The translations under genes and the position numbers were made by a program. The notes below the pieces were generated by a model. It had not been told where the DNA came from. It did no database searches and saw only the letters and a list, made by a program, of their open reading frames with translations. Shown here in pieces: positions 60,677-64,000 of a DNA stretch of 64,000 nt (positions are counted from its first letter, which is position 1; every line of letters begins with the position of its first letter). This stretch comes from JBHHYU01 sp046757725 (GTDB lineage: Bacteria > Desulfobacterota > Binatia > UBA9968): assembly GCA_046757725.1 (NCBI GenBank), contig JBHHYU010000002.1, positions 1-64,000 on the forward strand, read 5' to 3'.

Positions 60677-62746
60677 TTGAACTTCGAACATCGGACTTTG
60701 AACGAAGAAAATAGAGAGTTGTCCCAAAGGATCAAGTGGCTACTCTTGCTGAGGGTAGTTATACTCTCCTTTTTTCTGGGCGCAGTTGCCCTCTTTCATT
60801 TTCTCAAAGAGGGAGAAAACCCTGCGCTTTTCCACGCACTTCAGATTCCCCTCCTTGCCGCCTATATTTTCTCGCTGGGCTCTGCGCTGAGCCTTTCTCG
60901 TGTGAAAACTCTCCGTTGGTTTGCCCATCTCCAGATCGATTTCGACGTCCTTTTGGTTACGGGCATAGTTTTTATCACAGGCGATGTCGAGAGCCCCTTC
61001 CCATTTCTCTATAACCTTGCCATCATGAATAGCGCTATCCTGTTATTCTATCGCGGTGCCTTTCTCACCGCAGGCGTCTCTGGCGTCTGTTATGGCGGGC
61101 TTCTTCTCTGGAGTCACGTCCAATTTCCACGGCCGGCAGTGTCCACGTTCGAGCCTCTTGTCCTGGGTCTTACGCTTAACATCCCCACGTTTTTTATTAT
61201 TGGTTTTTTAGGTGGATTTCTTGCCAAGAGACTTTATGAGGCAGAGCAACTTTTAAAGGAGAAACAACGAGCTTATCGCGATCTTGAGGCTCTTAAAGAG
61301 GCCCTTGTTGAAGGCATAGGTGGCGGTGTAGCCATCACCGGCCTCAAGGGTGAGATCAACTATTTTAACAGGCAGGCCCAAACCTTGCTCTCTCTGCGGG
61401 AAAGGGCTGTCCTCGGAAAAAAATTGACGGAACTTTTTCCCAACTTCTCTTACAGTTTTGATGGGGTCCAGCAACAAAGCACGACGGGTCCCAATGAGTT
61501 TGCCTATGCTGACCCCCAGGGGAGAGGTAATAAACAATTGCGCTTAACCCTGGCCCCGCTGAGCGATCAGGCTCAGCGAAGGATCGGTTTCGTCGCCATC
61601 CTGGAGGATATCACAAGGTTGAGGGAGATGGAGGATAAGATCCGGTTTGAGGAGGAATTACGCAAGGCAAGGGCACGGGAATTGGACGATGATCAGAGTA
61701 ACGGGGCCAAGCAGACGTTTCAGTTCGAAGGGGTCATCGGGCGAGGGGGTGGGGTGGAAAAGATCTACGGTCTTGTTCAGAAAGTAGCCGCTACCGATAC
61801 GACAGTCTTGATTACAGGTGAGAGCGGGACGGGAAAAGAGCTGGTGGCTCGGGCTATTCATGGTAACGGACCACGTTGCGATCGTCCCTTTGTGGCCGTA
61901 AACTGCGGGGCGATCCCGGAACATCTCATGGAAAGTGAGCTATTCGGACACGTCCGCGGTGCATTTACAGGGGCCGTTTCGGATCATGAGGGGGTATTCA
62001 AGCAAGCAGACGGAGGTAGCATCTTTTTAGATGAGGTGGGAGAGCTTCCGTTACACCTTCAGGTAAAACTTCTAAGGGTCTTGCAAGAAAAGACGTTTAC
62101 ACCGGTGGGGGGTAGCAAGCAGGTCAAGGTGAATGTGAGAGTGATCTCCGCCTCCAACAAGGATCTCCGCAAAGAAGTGGAGAAAAAGGCCTTCCGGGAA
62201 GACTTGTTTTACCGTCTGAATGTCCTTCAAATGGTCATGCCCCCCTTGCGTAACCGAAGGGAGGATATTCCGGGCTTGGCGGATTATTTTATCCGGAAGT
62301 TTAGCCAGGCTCTCAACAAGAAGGTCGAGGAGATCTCCAGCGAGGCTTTGATGTATCTGATGAACTATCCCTATCCGGGAAATATCCGGGAATTGGAAAA
62401 TATGATTGAGCATGCGGTGGCCGTCACGGGTAGCAACATCATTACTGAGGAGGATCTCCCCGCTCACATTAAAGGTGTTCCTATATCGGAAGAATTTGAG
62501 CTTTTTGAAAAGACAGCCCCCGGTGGAGCGGATAACTTTTTCAACAAGGGCCTGTCTCTGGATGAGGAGTTGGCGACTCACGAGAAGTGTATATTATTAG
62601 GGGCCTTGAAAAGGGCTAAGGGTGTTCAGAAGCGAGCTGCTGAGATTTTGGGGATCAACTATCGATCTTTGAGACACAGACTGGAGAAATACGGGATGCT
62701 GAACTCAAAGAACCATACTAGCGGTGGGGAGGATCAAGCCGAATAA
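60677..62746 (+). CDS. Fused PilS-sensor / PilR-type sigma-54 activator
   Basis: A 689-residue protein that occupies the pilS-pilR position. Residues 20-182 hold about six membrane helices like PilS (FPFLYNLAIMNSAILLFYRG is a PilS-type segment), and residues 200-315 a PAS-like domain. After DITRLREMEDKIRFEEELR (311-329) the histidine kinase domain is missing. Instead the sigma-54 AAA+ domain begins near residue 350, with Walker A GESGTGKE (381-388), GAFTGA (428-433) and SIFLDEVGELP. A Fis-type helix-turn-helix closes it (RAAEILGINYRSLRHRLEKYG). No receiver domain is present. The start codon is uncertain (TTG 60677 is the longest). Confidence 0.88.
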   Translation: MNFEHRTLNEENRELSQRIKWLLLLRVVILSFFLGAVALFHFLKEGENPALFHALQIPLLAAYIFSLGSALSLSRVKTLRWFAHLQIDFDVLLVTGIVFITGDVESPFPFLYNLAIMNSAILLFYRGAFLTAGVSGVCYGGLLLWSHVQFPRPAVSTFEPLVLGLTLNIPTFFIIGFLGGFLAKRLYEAEQLLKEKQRAYRDLEALKEALVEGIGGGVAITGLKGEINYFNRQAQTLLSLRERAVLGKKLTELFPNFSYSFDGVQQQSTTGPNEFAYADPQGRGNKQLRLTLAPLSDQAQRRIGFVAILEDITRLREMEDKIRFEEELRKARARELDDDQSNGAKQTFQFEGVIGRGGGVEKIYGLVQKVAATDTTVLITGESGTGKELVARAIHGNGPRCDRPFVAVNCGAIPEHLMESELFGHVRGAFTGAVSDHEGVFKQADGGSIFLDEVGELPLHLQVKLLRVLQEKTFTPVGGSKQVKVNVRVISASNKDLRKEVEKKAFREDLFYRLNVLQMVMPPLRNRREDIPGLADYFIRKFSQALNKKVEEISSEALMYLMNYPYPGNIRELENMIEHAVAVTGSNIITEEDLPAHIKGVPISEEFELFEKTAPGGADNFFNKGLSLDEELATHEKCILLGALKRAKGVQKRAAEILGINYRSLRHRLEKYGMLNSKNHTSGGEDQAE

Positions 62747-63107
62747 CACTCTATGTTATAGTTTAATATTAACTGTTTTGTTATTAGTCTTTAAATTGCC
62801 TTTTTTTGTCATTTCCAAGAAATGGTAATCTCGTAAAAAGTAACTGCAACTCATTGTTTTTAAAAGTTTTGTAAAGCAAAACCCGTAGCCTACCTAAAGA
62901 TTCCCAAATGGAAGGCTTTTCAAGCCAGTCCATTTAAGATGGTCTAATTATTGCTTTACCTGTCATATGAGTTGTTGAAGAACCCTTTTAGGAACCTACT
63001 AGGAACCAAAATCGCAGGAGGTGAGCCGGAGAGTAAAACTCTGTGTTGATTGGTACGAAGGGTAAGAAACGGCAAAAATTAATATAATAAAGGAGGAACC
63101 GTATACC
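62747..63107. other. Long leader region upstream of the pilin gene
   Basis: 361 AT-rich bases between the regulator and pilA. A sigma-54-type promoter lies at 62940-62955, which gives a leader of about 140 bases. No further gene is seen. Confidence 0.55.
62940..62955 (+). promoter_or_regulatory. Sigma-54 promoter candidate for pilA
   Basis: TGGTCTAATTATTGCT has the invariant GG and GC exactly ten bases apart and keeps TGG and TTGC of the consensus TGGCAC-N5-TTGCA. It lies about 150 bases before the pilin ATG and next to the gene for a sigma-54 activator, which supports the call. Confidence 0.65.
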
Positions 63108-63494
63108 ATGGACAGATTGAGATTAAAAGCCGAGGGGGGCTTTACGCTCATTGAACTTCTGGTAGTGATCGCTATCATTGGTATCTTGGCAGCTATCGCC
63201 ATCCCACAGTTTGCCGCCTATAGGAAGAGGGGGTTCGAGGCTAATGTAAAAGCCGACCTGAGAAATGCAGCCACGGCCCAGGAGGCATATTTCGTGACGA
63301 ATAACGCGTATAAGACCTGCACGGCTTGTACCTCTTCAGACATAGAAGGATACAATAAAAGCGCAAGCGTGGCGGTGAACACTGGCGGGGGCACAAGCAC
63401 TTTCACACTTACGGCAACACATGCTAATTGTAGTACCAACGTGTGGACGTACCTAAGTAGTACCGGTGCCATCACTGGAAGCGCGTGCCCATGA
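63108..63494 (+). CDS. pilA: Type IV major pilin PilA
   Basis: A 128-residue type IVa pilin. The short leader ends MDRLRLKAEGG with cleavage before F12. The mature N-terminus FTLIELLVVIAIIGILAAIA has the conserved Glu at mature position 5 (E16 of the precursor). The globular part has four cysteines in the C-terminal half (TCTACTS, HANCST, GSACP). The mature protein is about 117 residues. It is preceded by taaaggaggaacc and followed by a strong terminator. Confidence 0.95.
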   Translation: MDRLRLKAEGGFTLIELLVVIAIIGILAAIAIPQFAAYRKRGFEANVKADLRNAATAQEAYFVTNNAYKTCTACTSSDIEGYNKSASVAVNTGGGTSTFTLTATHANCSTNVWTYLSSTGAITGSACP

Positions 63495-63524
63495 TCGACC
63501 GTGCGATCGTTGACGATTAATTCT

Positions 63525-63582
63525 CCACAGAAGGGGGGGAAGGAGGATTTTCCTTCCCCCCCTTCTGTGGTTCTTTTCCTTC
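63525..63582 (+). terminator. Strong rho-independent terminator after pilA
   Basis: A perfect 20-base stem (63525-63544 and 63551-63570) with loop ggattt is followed by ttcttttcctt. It isolates the pilin transcript from the next gene. Confidence 0.92.
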
Positions 63583-63606
63583 TAAACTTGTTCGCTTAGA
63601 CCTTCC

Positions 63607-64000
63607 GTGAGTTTTAAAAATTCGACCCTTCAAAGAGAGTGTATAGGTTTGTCTGTATCGCTGTTCGTGGTGCTGTGGTTTGGCCACGAGATGCTCTGGG
63701 CAGGCAAGGTCCCGTTCTTTCGTGACTTGGGTCCTTACTTTTATCCCATGAGGTTCAGTCTGGCTGAGAGCTTTAAGGCTGGGGAACTTCCCCTCTGGGA
63801 TCGCCACGTCGCAATGGGGTTTCCCCTCCTCGCAGATTTTCAGTCTGGGACATTCTACCTTCCGAATCTTTTCTATTTGGGGCTTCCCTTCTTTACGGCG
63901 GTAAGAACCTCTTTTCTATTTCACTACCTCGTTGCGGCCACAGGGTGCTACTCTCTATGCCGATTGTGGAATTATCCACGTTATCTGGCCGTTATAGGGG
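63607..64000 (+). CDS. Polytopic membrane protein, YfhO-like, C-terminus cut by window edge
   Basis: A plus-strand frame from GTG 63607 stays open to the window end (131 codons). It includes FFRDLGPYFYPMRFSLAESF and GELPLWDRHVAMGFPLLADF followed by QSGTFYLPNLFYLGLPFF. This pattern (a D near the start, P-M/W-R, GELPLW, G-P-LAD-QS, YPPN) is the first loop of YfhO-type GT-C membrane proteins linked to lipid-linked sugar transfer. A TTG at 63649 is another possible start. Confidence 0.65.
   Translation, partial: MSFKNSTLQRECIGLSVSLFVVLWFGHEMLWAGKVPFFRDLGPYFYPMRFSLAESFKAGELPLWDRHVAMGFPLLADFQSGTFYLPNLFYLGLPFFTAVRTSFLFHYLVAATGCYSLCRLWNYPRYLAVIG

Noticed and set aside
60668..60705. Repetitive gttgaacttcgaac-like tract before the PilS/PilR fusion
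   Set aside because: It looks like a dispersed intergenic repeat but only one copy is seen here, so it cannot be called.
1..64000. CRISPR arrays, tRNA and rRNA genes
   Set aside because: I looked for regularly spaced repeats and cloverleaf or rRNA signatures in the gaps and saw none.

Overview
The window is about 64 kb of a bacterial chromosome with mixed base composition. It comes from an uncultured-type lineage in the broad deltaproteobacterial / NC10 (Methylomirabilota) / Tectomicrobia neighbourhood. The evidence is indirect: a split F-type ATP synthase (F1 genes with two b-type subunits in one place, a and c genes with AtpZ/AtpI in another), a pil cluster ordered as in Geobacter-like bacteria, a sigma-54 pilin promoter, an HgcAB-like corrinoid/ferredoxin fusion and a benzoate-CoA-ligase-type operon. 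No rRNA or tRNA gene was found, so the taxonomic placement is inference.

Layout. 1-3 kb: the cut-off start of an ATP-grasp ligase, then a methyltransferase that overlaps a membrane HgcAB-like fusion by four bases. 3-9 kb (minus strand): two paralogous bicupin proteins flanking an EutA-like reactivase and an EamA transporter, preceded upstream by an MscS channel. 9.3-15.2 kb (minus): F1 ATP synthase operon, two b genes then delta, alpha, gamma, beta and epsilon. 15.7-23 kb (plus): an NfeD-like protein, a decayed EamA fragment, then an operon of aldehyde dehydrogenase, benzoate-CoA-ligase-like enzyme, class II aldolase, dihydroxyphthalate-decarboxylase-like protein, atypical SDR and EamA exporter. 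23-31 kb (minus): gltD, gltB, a CBS protein and an Lrp-type regulator.

31-34 kb: dnaN and dnaA with DnaA-box clusters on both sides of dnaA, a probable origin. 34-37 kb (plus): hemL, atpZ, atpI, atpB and atpE. 37-41 kb: dCMP deaminase, SAM hydroxide adenosyltransferase, then a small accessory pocket with a BrnT-toxin remnant, a MazEF-like toxin-antitoxin pair and a RAYT-transposase remnant, followed by an HhH-GPD DNA glycosylase. 41-47 kb (minus): a conserved protein of unknown role, gmhA, an HD phosphohydrolase, an archease without visible RtcB, a small zinc-ribbon protein, larB and thiL. 47-54 kb (minus): lon and the grpE-dnaK-dnaJ heat-shock genes. 54-64 kb (plus): recO, ppdK, then pilB, pilC, a fused PilS/PilR-like regulator and pilA, ending in a truncated polytopic membrane protein.

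The most unusual items are the HgcAB-like fusion with its partner methyltransferase, the cupin/EutA-like/EamA/cupin operon, and a one-protein membrane sigma-54 activator that joins the PilS sensor to the PilR output with no kinase or receiver. A sigma-54-type site lies upstream of the pilin gene next to it.
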